From Cacconaster sp045114175 (GTDB lineage Bacteria > Bacteroidota > Bacteroidia > Bacteroidales > UBA932), in contig JBGUJZ010000039.1 of the NCBI GenBank assembly GCA_045114175.1, positions 13,884 through 77,883 of the forward strand: 64,000 nt of DNA, given 5' to 3'. Position 1 is the first letter of the stretch, and each line of letters opens with the position of its first letter. A model generated the notes under the pieces. The model was not told where the DNA came from and made no database searches. It saw only the letters and a list, made by a program, of their open reading frames with translations. Made by a program: the position numbers and the translations under genes. Positions 49,971 through 57,953 of the stretch are shown in pieces.

Positions 49971-51989
49971 ATGAAACTGAAATACATTGCTGTCCTCTTC
50001 GCATCCCTTGCACTGATGACCTCCTGCAACCGCACCAACCCCTTCTTCACTGAGTGGAACACCCCGTATGGCATTCCGCCCTTCGAGCAGATTGCCGATA
50101 CCGACTATGTTCCGGCCATCAAGGCGGGCATCGCTGAACAGCTTGCCGAGATCGACGCCATCGTGGCTTCTGAAGAAGAGCCTACCTTCGAGAACGTAAT
50201 CGGTGCCCTGGACCGTTCCGGCGCGCTGCTCAGCAAGGTGGGCCACGTGCTCTTCAATCTCTCCGAGTCCACCAACACCCCTGGTATCCAGAAGGTGGTG
50301 GAGGAGGTGACTCCCATCGTGACCGCCCACGAAAATGACATCTACATGAACGCCGGCCTCTTTGCCAAGGTCAAGGCGCTCTACGACAAGAAGGCGGAAC
50401 TGGGGCTGACCACCGAACAGGAGCGTGTGCTCGACGAGACCTACCGCGACTTTGAGAAGAACGGTATCGCCCTGGATGAGGCCGGCCAGGCCCGTATGCG
50501 CGAGATCAACACCGAACTGGCAACCCTTTCGCTGCGTTTCGGCAACAACCTGCTCGCAGAGAACAATGCCTTCAAGGCCGCTTTTGGCGTGGCTATCTCC
50601 GAATACACCACGGCCATGACCACCTGCGAAGACCGCGACCGCCGCGAGGCGATGTTCCGCGCCTATTCTTCACGCGGCAACAACGGCAACGAATATGACA
50701 ACAAGCAGATCGTGCTCGATATCCTCCGCCTGAAGATTGAAAAGTCCAACCTGCTGGGTTACGACACCCCCGCCGCATTCATCCTCAGCGACAAGATGGC
50801 CAAGACCCCGAAGGCGGTGGATGCCTTCCTGGCCAACATCATGAAATATGCCGTCCGCCAGGCCAAGGCCGAGGTATTTGACATGCAGAAGGTGATGGAC
50901 GGCGACGTGGCGCTGGGTCTGTTGCCCGTGGGCAGCAAGATCGAGCCGTGGGACTGGTTCTACTATGCGGAGCGCGTCCGCAAGGCCAAATATGACCTGG
51001 ACGAGAATGCCGTGATGCCCTACTTCAAGATGGAAAATGTCCGCGAGGGCGTCTTCTCCACCGCATCGCGCCTCTACGGCCTGCAGTTCGAACCCATTGC
51101 GGATGCCCCCAAGTATCATCCCGATATGGAGGCCTTCCGCGTTTCGGATGCGGACGGTTCGCTCATCGGCGTGCTGCTGACCGACTACTTCCCGCGCGAC
51201 ACCAAGCGCGGCGGTGCGTGGATGGACAATATTCGTGACCAGTATATCACCCCGGAAGGGGAGAATGTCCGCCCCATCATCGTCAACGTGGGTAACTTCA
51301 ACAAGCCTACGGCCGACAAACCCTCGCTGCTGAGCATTGACAACGTGGAGACCATGTTCCACGAGTTCGGCCACGCGCTGCACGGCCTGCTGAGCCAGTG
51401 CACCTACCTGACGGTGAGCGGTACGGCCGTTGCCCGCGACTTCGTGGAGCTTCCTTCGCAGATCAACGAGAACTGGGCTTTCGAGCCGGAAGTGCTCGCA
51501 GGCTATGCCCGCCACTATGAGACGGGCGAGGTGATTCCCGAGGAGCTGCTCGCCAAGATTATTGCAGCCGGCAACTTCAACCAGGGCTTCATGACCACCG
51601 AGCTCTGCGCGGCTTCCATCCTGGATATGAAGTGGCACGAACTGAGCTCCGTTGAGGGCATCGATATCGAGGAATTCGAGAAGAAGGCCTGCAAGGAGAT
51701 GGGCTTGATTGACGAGATTATCCCGCGTTACCGCACCACCTACTTCAACCATATCTTCAACAGCGGCTACAGCGCCGGTTATTACAGCTACCTCTGGGCC
51801 GAAGTACTGGACAAGGATGCCTTCGAGCTCTTCAAGCAGAAGGGTGTCTTCGATCCCGAAACGGCCATGAGTTTCCGCCACAACATCCTCGAAAAGGGTG
51901 ATAGCGAAGACCCGATGACCCTCTACGTCCGTTTCCGCGGCGCACAGCCCGATCCGGATGCCCTGCTCCGTGCCCGTGGCCTCAAATAA
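49971..51989 (+). CDS. M3 family oligopeptidase / peptidyl-dipeptidase (Dcp-like)
   Basis: 672-residue zinc metallopeptidase of the thimet oligopeptidase family. The active site is FHEFGHALHGLL (H464, E465, H468), with the downstream conserved region carrying the Glu ligand (DFVELPSQINENWAFEPE). It has a lipoprotein signal (LMTSC, C19), so it works in the periplasm on peptides. Dcp-type enzymes remove C-terminal dipeptides. It starts 11 bases after pheS and ends 12 bases before a TonB receptor gene. It may process peptides brought in by that receptor. Confidence 0.93.
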   Translation: MKLKYIAVLFASLALMTSCNRTNPFFTEWNTPYGIPPFEQIADTDYVPAIKAGIAEQLAEIDAIVASEEEPTFENVIGALDRSGALLSKVGHVLFNLSESTNTPGIQKVVEEVTPIVTAHENDIYMNAGLFAKVKALYDKKAELGLTTEQERVLDETYRDFEKNGIALDEAGQARMREINTELATLSLRFGNNLLAENNAFKAAFGVAISEYTTAMTTCEDRDRREAMFRAYSSRGNNGNEYDNKQIVLDILRLKIEKSNLLGYDTPAAFILSDKMAKTPKAVDAFLANIMKYAVRQAKAEVFDMQKVMDGDVALGLLPVGSKIEPWDWFYYAERVRKAKYDLDENAVMPYFKMENVREGVFSTASRLYGLQFEPIADAPKYHPDMEAFRVSDADGSLIGVLLTDYFPRDTKRGGAWMDNIRDQYITPEGENVRPIIVNVGNFNKPTADKPSLLSIDNVETMFHEFGHALHGLLSQCTYLTVSGTAVARDFVELPSQINENWAFEPEVLAGYARHYETGEVIPEELLAKIIAAGNFNQGFMTTELCAASILDMKWHELSSVEGIDIEEFEKKACKEMGLIDEIIPRYRTTYFNHIFNSGYSAGYYSYLWAEVLDKDAFELFKQKGVFDPETAMSFRHNILEKGDSEDPMTLYVRFRGAQPDPDALLRARGLK

Positions 51990-52001
51990 AGATTAATTCC
52001 T

Positions 52002-54995
52002 ATGACCCGCAAACTCACACTCCTGCTTCTGGCCGCCTGCCTCTGCCTCCCCTTCGGGGCACGGGCGCAGCAGCTTTTCACCCTCTCCGGTACCGTAACC
52101 GAGAAGGGGAGCGGGGAGCCTGTGGAGTTTGCTACCGTGGTGCTGGCCACCGGCCAGTGGGGCGTCTGCGATGCCAAGGGCGCCTTCACGATTGCCAAGG
52201 TGCCGGGCGGCAAAACCACCGTCACGGTCTCTTGCGTGGGCTACGTGGAGCAGAAACTGGAGATCAGCGTGGCGCGGAACATCACCAACCTGAAATTCTC
52301 CCTGCCGCTGGACAACCTGGCCCTGGAAGGGGCGGTGGTCACCGCGCAGGAGAGCACCAACTCCGCCACCACCTCCCGTACCATCGACAAGACGGCCCTC
52401 GAGCATGTGCAGTTGATGAACGTGGCCGATATTTCCAGCCTGATGCCGGGCGGCGCCACAACTTCCAACGAGTTGACGGCCGAGAAGCAATTCAATATCC
52501 GTGCATCGTCGGGAGAGTCGGGTAATGCTTCTTTCGGTACCGCTGTCGAGGTGGACGGCGTGCGTCTTTCCAGCAATGCATCCTTTGCTTCCGCTTCTTC
52601 TTCAGAGAGTCTGAAGGGCGTGAACACCAACAATATAGCATCGACTAACGTGGAATCGGTGGAGGTCATTACAGGCGTTCCGTCGGTTGAGTATGGCGAT
52701 ATGGCTTCCGGCGTGGTGAAGATCAATACCCGCAAAGGAAAGACTCCCTGGACGGTTTCCCTCTCCACCAGCCCCAACACCAAACAGACCTCCGTCAGCA
52801 AAGGTTTCAGTCTGGGCTCCTTCTCAAGCGGCGCTTCCCGTGGCGTGCTGAATACGAGCCTCGAGTATACTCAGTCCATTTCCCGGGCGATGTCCCCCTA
52901 TACGGCCTACAGCCGCTCGCAGGCCTCCGTTTCCTGGTCGAATACGTTGAATAAAGGCCTTTTCGCACAAGCTCCGTTGCGGGTAACCGTCGGCATGACC
53001 GGCAATTTGGGCGGAATGAATTCGACAGCAGATCCGGATGCCGTGCAGGGAACCTGGTCAAAAGGACGTGACGATGCCATCCGCGGCAATTTCTCCTTAA
53101 ACTGGCTTCTCAGCAAATCCTGGATTACTAATTTAGAGCTCACAGGGTCGCTCTCCTATTCCAACAAGACGGCGGGAGAAAGGACCTACAAGTCCTCATC
53201 CGGCAGCGAGGTGGTGCTCCATGGCCGTGAAGCCGGCTATTATATGGCCCAGCCCTACACTGAGGGAGCCGTTCCTCCCGTGAAACTCATCCCCGCGGGT
53301 TATTGGTACAATGAACTTTGGGACGATGACCGTCCATTGACGACGAAGTTGACGCTGAAAGCGAACCAGTCGTCGCGTTTTGGACGTGCGAACAACCGGG
53401 TGAAGGCCGGAGTGGATTGGAGCACCGACTATAACTTTGGTATCGGAACCTGGTCACCGGATATGTCCACCGCACCGACTTTCCGGGAATATCGCTACTG
53501 TGATAAGCCCATGATGCACAATGTCGGTCTCTATTTGGAGGACAACATCATGTTTCCGGTCGGAAAAGGCCGGATTAACCTGATTGCCGGTTTGCGAAAC
53601 GACAATACCTATATCCGGGGCTCGGCTTACGGACTGACATCCAGCCTCTCCCCCCGATTCAATTTTAAATATACGATTCTGGATTCTCAGGGGCGGTCAA
53701 AAAAGACGATCCGGAACCTGTCTCTCCGCGCAAGTTGGGGCGAAGCGGTCAAGCTTCCCTCTTTCTCGATTCTGTTCCCGATGCCCACGTACCGGGACGA
53801 GCGGGTCTTTACTTCGACATCCAATTCAGCCAACGAGTCATTCAGGGCGTATTACATCCAGCCGCGTACGGTAGAGTATAACCCCGACTTGAGATGGCAA
53901 CGCAACAGGATGAGTGAAATCGGTATCGAGACGGACATTCTCGGCAACCGCATCTCCCTGACCGGTTTCTGGAACCAGACGCTGGATACTTATCGTCTGG
54001 CTAACGATTACGAACGGCTCTCCTACTCCTATACTCCGGATGCGGTCCTGGCTGGCGTACCCATCGCTGCAGACGATCGCGTGTTCTCCATCAACCAGAC
54101 TACGGGTATCGTCACGGTGTCTGACAAGACCGGTGTGCTTCCTTCCCAGGAACTGCCGGCTCAAACCTATAAGGCGCTCTCTGCCAGATACTATCCGGAG
54201 AATTCGGCAAGCCCTATCAACCGTTACGGAATCGAATGGGTGATTGATTTCGCCCAGATTAAGGCCATCCATACGCAGATCCGGATCGACGGAACCTGGT
54301 ATTCTTATCGTTCCGTGCTGTCGGATATCATTGCCTATTCTCCGACATCCTACCGTTCATCCCAAGATGGACTGCCTTACCGGTACATCGGCTACTATTA
54401 CGGGGATAACGCCTACTCAAACGGATCTGAAACCCAGTCGCTCCGCAACAATGTAACCCTGACGACGCATATTCCCCGCATCCGTCTCATCCTGTCCGTT
54501 AAACTCGAGGCGAGCCTGCTGAAGTATTCCCGGACCTTGAGTGAGCGGACAGATGGTACTGAACTGGCCAGAGTTATCTCCGACAAGTCCGATATCCTTT
54601 CCACCACGGGTGAGTCCATCTACGGCGGTGAACACTATGTGGTGAAGTATCCAGAGTATTACTGTACTTATGACGATCCGACACCGCACAACTACCTGGA
54701 GGATCTTCAGGCTGCCCGTGCAGCTGGCAACAACAAACTGTTCGATGATCTCTGGCAGCTTGCCTACAAGAGCAACTATCTGTATATGTTCAACAAGGAT
54801 TACCTCTCTCCTTTCTTCAGCGCCAATTTCAGCGTAACCAAGGAGATCGGCAATCTGGCTTCTATATCGTTCTACGCCAATAACTTCTTCAACAACAAGG
54901 CGCAGATCTACTCTACAAAGACCCGCACTAAGGTCTCGTCCTCCAGCTACATTCCCCGTTTCTACTACGGGTTGACTGTCCGCTTCAAGTTTTAA
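52002..54995 (+). CDS. TonB-dependent receptor with carboxypeptidase-regulatory domain
   Basis: 997-residue outer-membrane receptor with a signal peptide (to GARAQ). A carboxypeptidase-regulatory-like domain (TVTEKGSGEPVEFATVVLAT, VSCVGYVEQKLEIS) is followed by a plug with RASSGESGNASFGTAVEVDG and VESVEVITGVPSVEYGDMASG. The barrel ends in SYIPRFYYGLTVRFKF. It is not paired with a SusD gene but with a DUF4876 lipoprotein and a DUF6850 barrel gene, an arrangement that recurs in Bacteroidota as far as I recall. The substrate is unknown. The first roughly 480 bases are as GC-rich as the neighbours, while the rest is less so, suggesting recombination within the gene. Confidence 0.88.
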   Translation: MTRKLTLLLLAACLCLPFGARAQQLFTLSGTVTEKGSGEPVEFATVVLATGQWGVCDAKGAFTIAKVPGGKTTVTVSCVGYVEQKLEISVARNITNLKFSLPLDNLALEGAVVTAQESTNSATTSRTIDKTALEHVQLMNVADISSLMPGGATTSNELTAEKQFNIRASSGESGNASFGTAVEVDGVRLSSNASFASASSSESLKGVNTNNIASTNVESVEVITGVPSVEYGDMASGVVKINTRKGKTPWTVSLSTSPNTKQTSVSKGFSLGSFSSGASRGVLNTSLEYTQSISRAMSPYTAYSRSQASVSWSNTLNKGLFAQAPLRVTVGMTGNLGGMNSTADPDAVQGTWSKGRDDAIRGNFSLNWLLSKSWITNLELTGSLSYSNKTAGERTYKSSSGSEVVLHGREAGYYMAQPYTEGAVPPVKLIPAGYWYNELWDDDRPLTTKLTLKANQSSRFGRANNRVKAGVDWSTDYNFGIGTWSPDMSTAPTFREYRYCDKPMMHNVGLYLEDNIMFPVGKGRINLIAGLRNDNTYIRGSAYGLTSSLSPRFNFKYTILDSQGRSKKTIRNLSLRASWGEAVKLPSFSILFPMPTYRDERVFTSTSNSANESFRAYYIQPRTVEYNPDLRWQRNRMSEIGIETDILGNRISLTGFWNQTLDTYRLANDYERLSYSYTPDAVLAGVPIAADDRVFSINQTTGIVTVSDKTGVLPSQELPAQTYKALSARYYPENSASPINRYGIEWVIDFAQIKAIHTQIRIDGTWYSYRSVLSDIIAYSPTSYRSSQDGLPYRYIGYYYGDNAYSNGSETQSLRNNVTLTTHIPRIRLILSVKLEASLLKYSRTLSERTDGTELARVISDKSDILSTTGESIYGGEHYVVKYPEYYCTYDDPTPHNYLEDLQAARAAGNNKLFDDLWQLAYKSNYLYMFNKDYLSPFFSANFSVTKEIGNLASISFYANNFFNNKAQIYSTKTRTKVSSSSYIPRFYYGLTVRFKF

Positions 54996-55024
54996 CTATT
55001 ATTCATTTCATTAATACCTACATT

Positions 55025-56320
55025 ATGAAAAAATTACTTCTTCTCATGATCGCCGTCCTGGCCGTCTCCGTGACTGCCTGCGGTCCGGAATCGCCTGTAA
55101 CAGGCACTGTTAAAGTCCAACTGACCGTTGATGGCGCTCCGCTTCAGCAAGCAGATGTCACGGTCGTTCTCGCAAATGCCGATTTAACCGCAGAGTCTGT
55201 GACTGAAGCGGATGGTTCTGCCGAATTTATCACCACCCCCGGCACCTACACTGCTACCGCTTTCTTCCGCAAATCGGAGGGTAACGAAGTCTTCAATTAC
55301 AACGGAACGGCTTCCGTTACCGTAGTGGAAGGCGAAAATCCCGCTGTGAATCTCCCGATGACCGCTTCCAAATCCAGCCAGTTAATTATCAAAGAGGTTT
55401 ACAACGGTGGCTGCATGGACAATGAAGGAACTAAGAACTTCCAGAAAGACAAGTATGTAATTGTTTATAATAACTCCGACAAGGAAGTGGATGCAAGCAA
55501 CATGTGCCTCGCTATGGCGCAGATCACGAATACGATTTCCACCAACAAGTACACCATCACCGATGGTGTCATCGAATATGAAACCGCAGGTTGGACGCCC
55601 GCATCCTACGCTATCTGGTGGTTCCAGACGGGGACTCAGGTGAAGATCGCTCCGTATTCTCAGATCCTCATCGCTATCTATGACGCAATCGATCATACCC
55701 CGACATACTCCAACTCCGTGGATTTGAGCAAGGCAGACTACTGCACCTACGATATCGAATCTGGCTTTACGGGCAATACGGCTCCGGCTTCTACGATCCC
55801 TACCAGTAACTATATGAAAACCAAGGTTTTCGGTATGGGTACCCTTTGGCCTGCTCCGATTCTTACCTTCGCACCGTTCCTGATTATGCCTGAGAGTGAC
55901 ATCCGTGCATTTGTCGATGTTGAAACCAATTTCGACAACCGTGCTACCAACAAGTCAGGAAACTTCTGCAAGATTCCTACCAGCTGGGTTCTTGATGCAC
56001 TCGACATCTGGTCCGCTGCGGACGAGAGCAAATTCTTCTCTCGCTTCCCGAGCACCGTCAACACCGGCTACAAGGTTCTGGTCAACAAATTGGGCTACAC
56101 GATGTACCGCAACGTAGACAAAGCCGCTACCGAGGCACTCCCCGAGAACGAAGGCAAACTGGTGTACGACTATGCGGGCGCCGTTAACGAGGATGATACC
56201 GATCCTTCCGGCATCGACGCAGAAGCATCCATCGCAGCAGGTGCACACATCATCTACAAAGACACCAACAACTCCGCAAACGACTTCCACATGCGGAAAG
56301 TAGCTTCTATCAAGAAGTAG
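55025..56320 (+). CDS. DUF4876-type lipoprotein
   Basis: 431-residue surface lipoprotein (lipobox VTAC, C19). An N-terminal beta-sandwich of about 100 residues (GTVKVQLTVDGAPLQQADVTV, GTYTATAFFRKSEG, FNYNGTASVTVVEG) resembles a carboxypeptidase-regulatory or prealbumin-like fold. The larger C-terminal part (SQLIIKEVYNGGCMDNEGTK, FQKDKYVIVYNNSDKEVDAS) matches the DUF4876 type, with a lamin-tail-like opening. No function has been assigned. Its place between a TonB receptor gene and a barrel gene suggests a lid or substrate-binding role similar to SusD. It ends 2 bases before the DUF6850 gene. Confidence 0.78.
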   Translation: MKKLLLLMIAVLAVSVTACGPESPVTGTVKVQLTVDGAPLQQADVTVVLANADLTAESVTEADGSAEFITTPGTYTATAFFRKSEGNEVFNYNGTASVTVVEGENPAVNLPMTASKSSQLIIKEVYNGGCMDNEGTKNFQKDKYVIVYNNSDKEVDASNMCLAMAQITNTISTNKYTITDGVIEYETAGWTPASYAIWWFQTGTQVKIAPYSQILIAIYDAIDHTPTYSNSVDLSKADYCTYDIESGFTGNTAPASTIPTSNYMKTKVFGMGTLWPAPILTFAPFLIMPESDIRAFVDVETNFDNRATNKSGNFCKIPTSWVLDALDIWSAADESKFFSRFPSTVNTGYKVLVNKLGYTMYRNVDKAATEALPENEGKLVYDYAGAVNEDDTDPSGIDAEASIAAGAHIIYKDTNNSANDFHMRKVASIKK

Positions 56321-56322
56321 CG

Positions 56323-57909
56323 ATGAGAGTTTTCAAACCGCTGATTATCGCGATGTTCCTTTGCCTTGCCGCCGATGCGGCAGGGCAGGGGAATCTCCGC
56401 GATTTCCAGTACACCAAGGATACGAATCCCCTGCTGGGATTTGACAATGCGGCAGCGCTATCATCGTTCGGTGAGGGCGGCGTTTCTCGCGCAGACGCCT
56501 CCTTCCTGAAGGAGAACGGCGCCCTGCTTCCGCTGGAGGGCTCACCTGACAGTTGGACAGCCTCTGTCCGGACGGAATCGTTCCTGCGGGTATCCGACAA
56601 ACTGGTATTCGGCGGCGCGATGTCCTACTCCCTTTTTATGGGTAACCAAATGGGCGGTCAGGTGCTGATGAATCCATTCGAAAATCCTGTCAATTTTCTG
56701 GAGGAGGATTTCTCCACGGCGGGAAGGAAGAAAAGAGAGACCTACTTCCTTACTGGCGCCCTTTCGTATGCTCTGAACCGTAAATCCAGTCTGGGCTTCC
56801 GGGTGGATTACACCTCCGCTGACCAGACAAAATACAAGGATCCCCGTTTCCAGAACGTCCTGATGGACCTCTCCCTGCTGCCTGGTTTCCATTCTCGGAT
56901 TTCTGACAGATTCTCGTTGGGTGTCAACCTTTTGTTTCGTCACTCGCTGGAACAGCTTTCAGCCGGATTGTATGGCACTGTGGACAGGGAGTATTATATA
57001 TTGGTGGATCAGGGCGCTTTCATGGGCAATCGGGAACGTTTCGACGGAGATGTCGGCTACGTTTCGCTGAACAATGCCCGTCCCCTGATGAATGACTTTT
57101 ATGGCGCCTCCCTCCAAATTGTCAGTGGTGCCAGGACTAAACTCTATCAGCAGGTATCTTTCAACCTGAATCAGGGTTATTTCGGCTCCAGAACCTCTTC
57201 CTCCGTCGTTTTCTGTGAGTTCAGCGGTTTAGAGGCAGCTCTTGACGGGAAACTGCTGATACCCGGCAGAAATAACCTGCATCGTTTGGAGTGGAAAGCA
57301 GCGTTTCATCATCTCTCCAACTACACCAACGATTATTCCTATAAGACGGAAGACGGTTTATCTACCGTAGTGGTGTACAACGGACAGAATCTGACGCTCA
57401 CCCGCAATGATCTATCCGGTCATTTGGCTTATGTTCTGGATTGTGGGGTTCGCGGGGCAGTCCCGGACTGGTCCCTTTCCGCCTCAGGCGATGCCTCCTA
57501 TCAAGCAAAGACCTGCATATTATTTCCCGTATCTCGCTATCAGGATGTTTTCCGTCTGAATCTTAAGCTGTCTGCAGTAAGGAATATTACCCGAAATCAC
57601 AATCGGTTTACCGGCTCTGCTGACCTGCTGTTTGGCGCCGGCGGTGGAACGCCGAAGAATGACACTTCTTTAGGGTCCGGTACGAGTAAGGCCAAGTCTT
57701 TCGACGACTATCTCAACCGTCAGTTCGAATACGAGACCGCGCCCCGCGCCGGTCTCGCGCTCGGGTGCACCTACACCCGCATCTTTTCAGAAAAATTCTC
57801 GGCGTATGTGCGCCTGCAGGATGGCCTGACCGCACTGCTCACCGCGCCGCAGTATCTGGACGGCCGCATGCGCAACGTGGCAACCCTTACCGTGGGGTGC
57901 ACGTTCTAG
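56323..57909 (+). CDS. DUF6850-type outer-membrane beta-barrel protein
   Basis: 528-residue protein with a signal peptide (to AAGQ) and a C-terminal barrel region of many amphipathic strands ending in MRNVATLTVGCTF, which has the terminal phenylalanine of BAM substrates. N-terminal blocks (FQYTKDTNPLLGFDNAAAL, MSYSLFMGNQMGGQVLMNP) match the DUF6850 type as I remember it. Its function is unknown. It starts 2 bases after the DUF4876 gene, so both are surely co-translated. The final 200 bases turn GC-rich again, opposite to the preceding 5 kb. Confidence 0.72.
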   Translation: MRVFKPLIIAMFLCLAADAAGQGNLRDFQYTKDTNPLLGFDNAAALSSFGEGGVSRADASFLKENGALLPLEGSPDSWTASVRTESFLRVSDKLVFGGAMSYSLFMGNQMGGQVLMNPFENPVNFLEEDFSTAGRKKRETYFLTGALSYALNRKSSLGFRVDYTSADQTKYKDPRFQNVLMDLSLLPGFHSRISDRFSLGVNLLFRHSLEQLSAGLYGTVDREYYILVDQGAFMGNRERFDGDVGYVSLNNARPLMNDFYGASLQIVSGARTKLYQQVSFNLNQGYFGSRTSSSVVFCEFSGLEAALDGKLLIPGRNNLHRLEWKAAFHHLSNYTNDYSYKTEDGLSTVVVYNGQNLTLTRNDLSGHLAYVLDCGVRGAVPDWSLSASGDASYQAKTCILFPVSRYQDVFRLNLKLSAVRNITRNHNRFTGSADLLFGAGGGTPKNDTSLGSGTSKAKSFDDYLNRQFEYETAPRAGLALGCTYTRIFSEKFSAYVRLQDGLTALLTAPQYLDGRMRNVATLTVGCTF

Positions 57910-57953
57910 CCGTCCCTATCCGTTTATAAACGTTTAAAAACGCTTATCAAAGC

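Noticed and set aside
52002..54995. SusC/SusD-type pair at the second receptor
   Set aside because: The following lipoprotein lacks the SusD opening and TPR-like helices; it is beta-rich and DUF4876-like.
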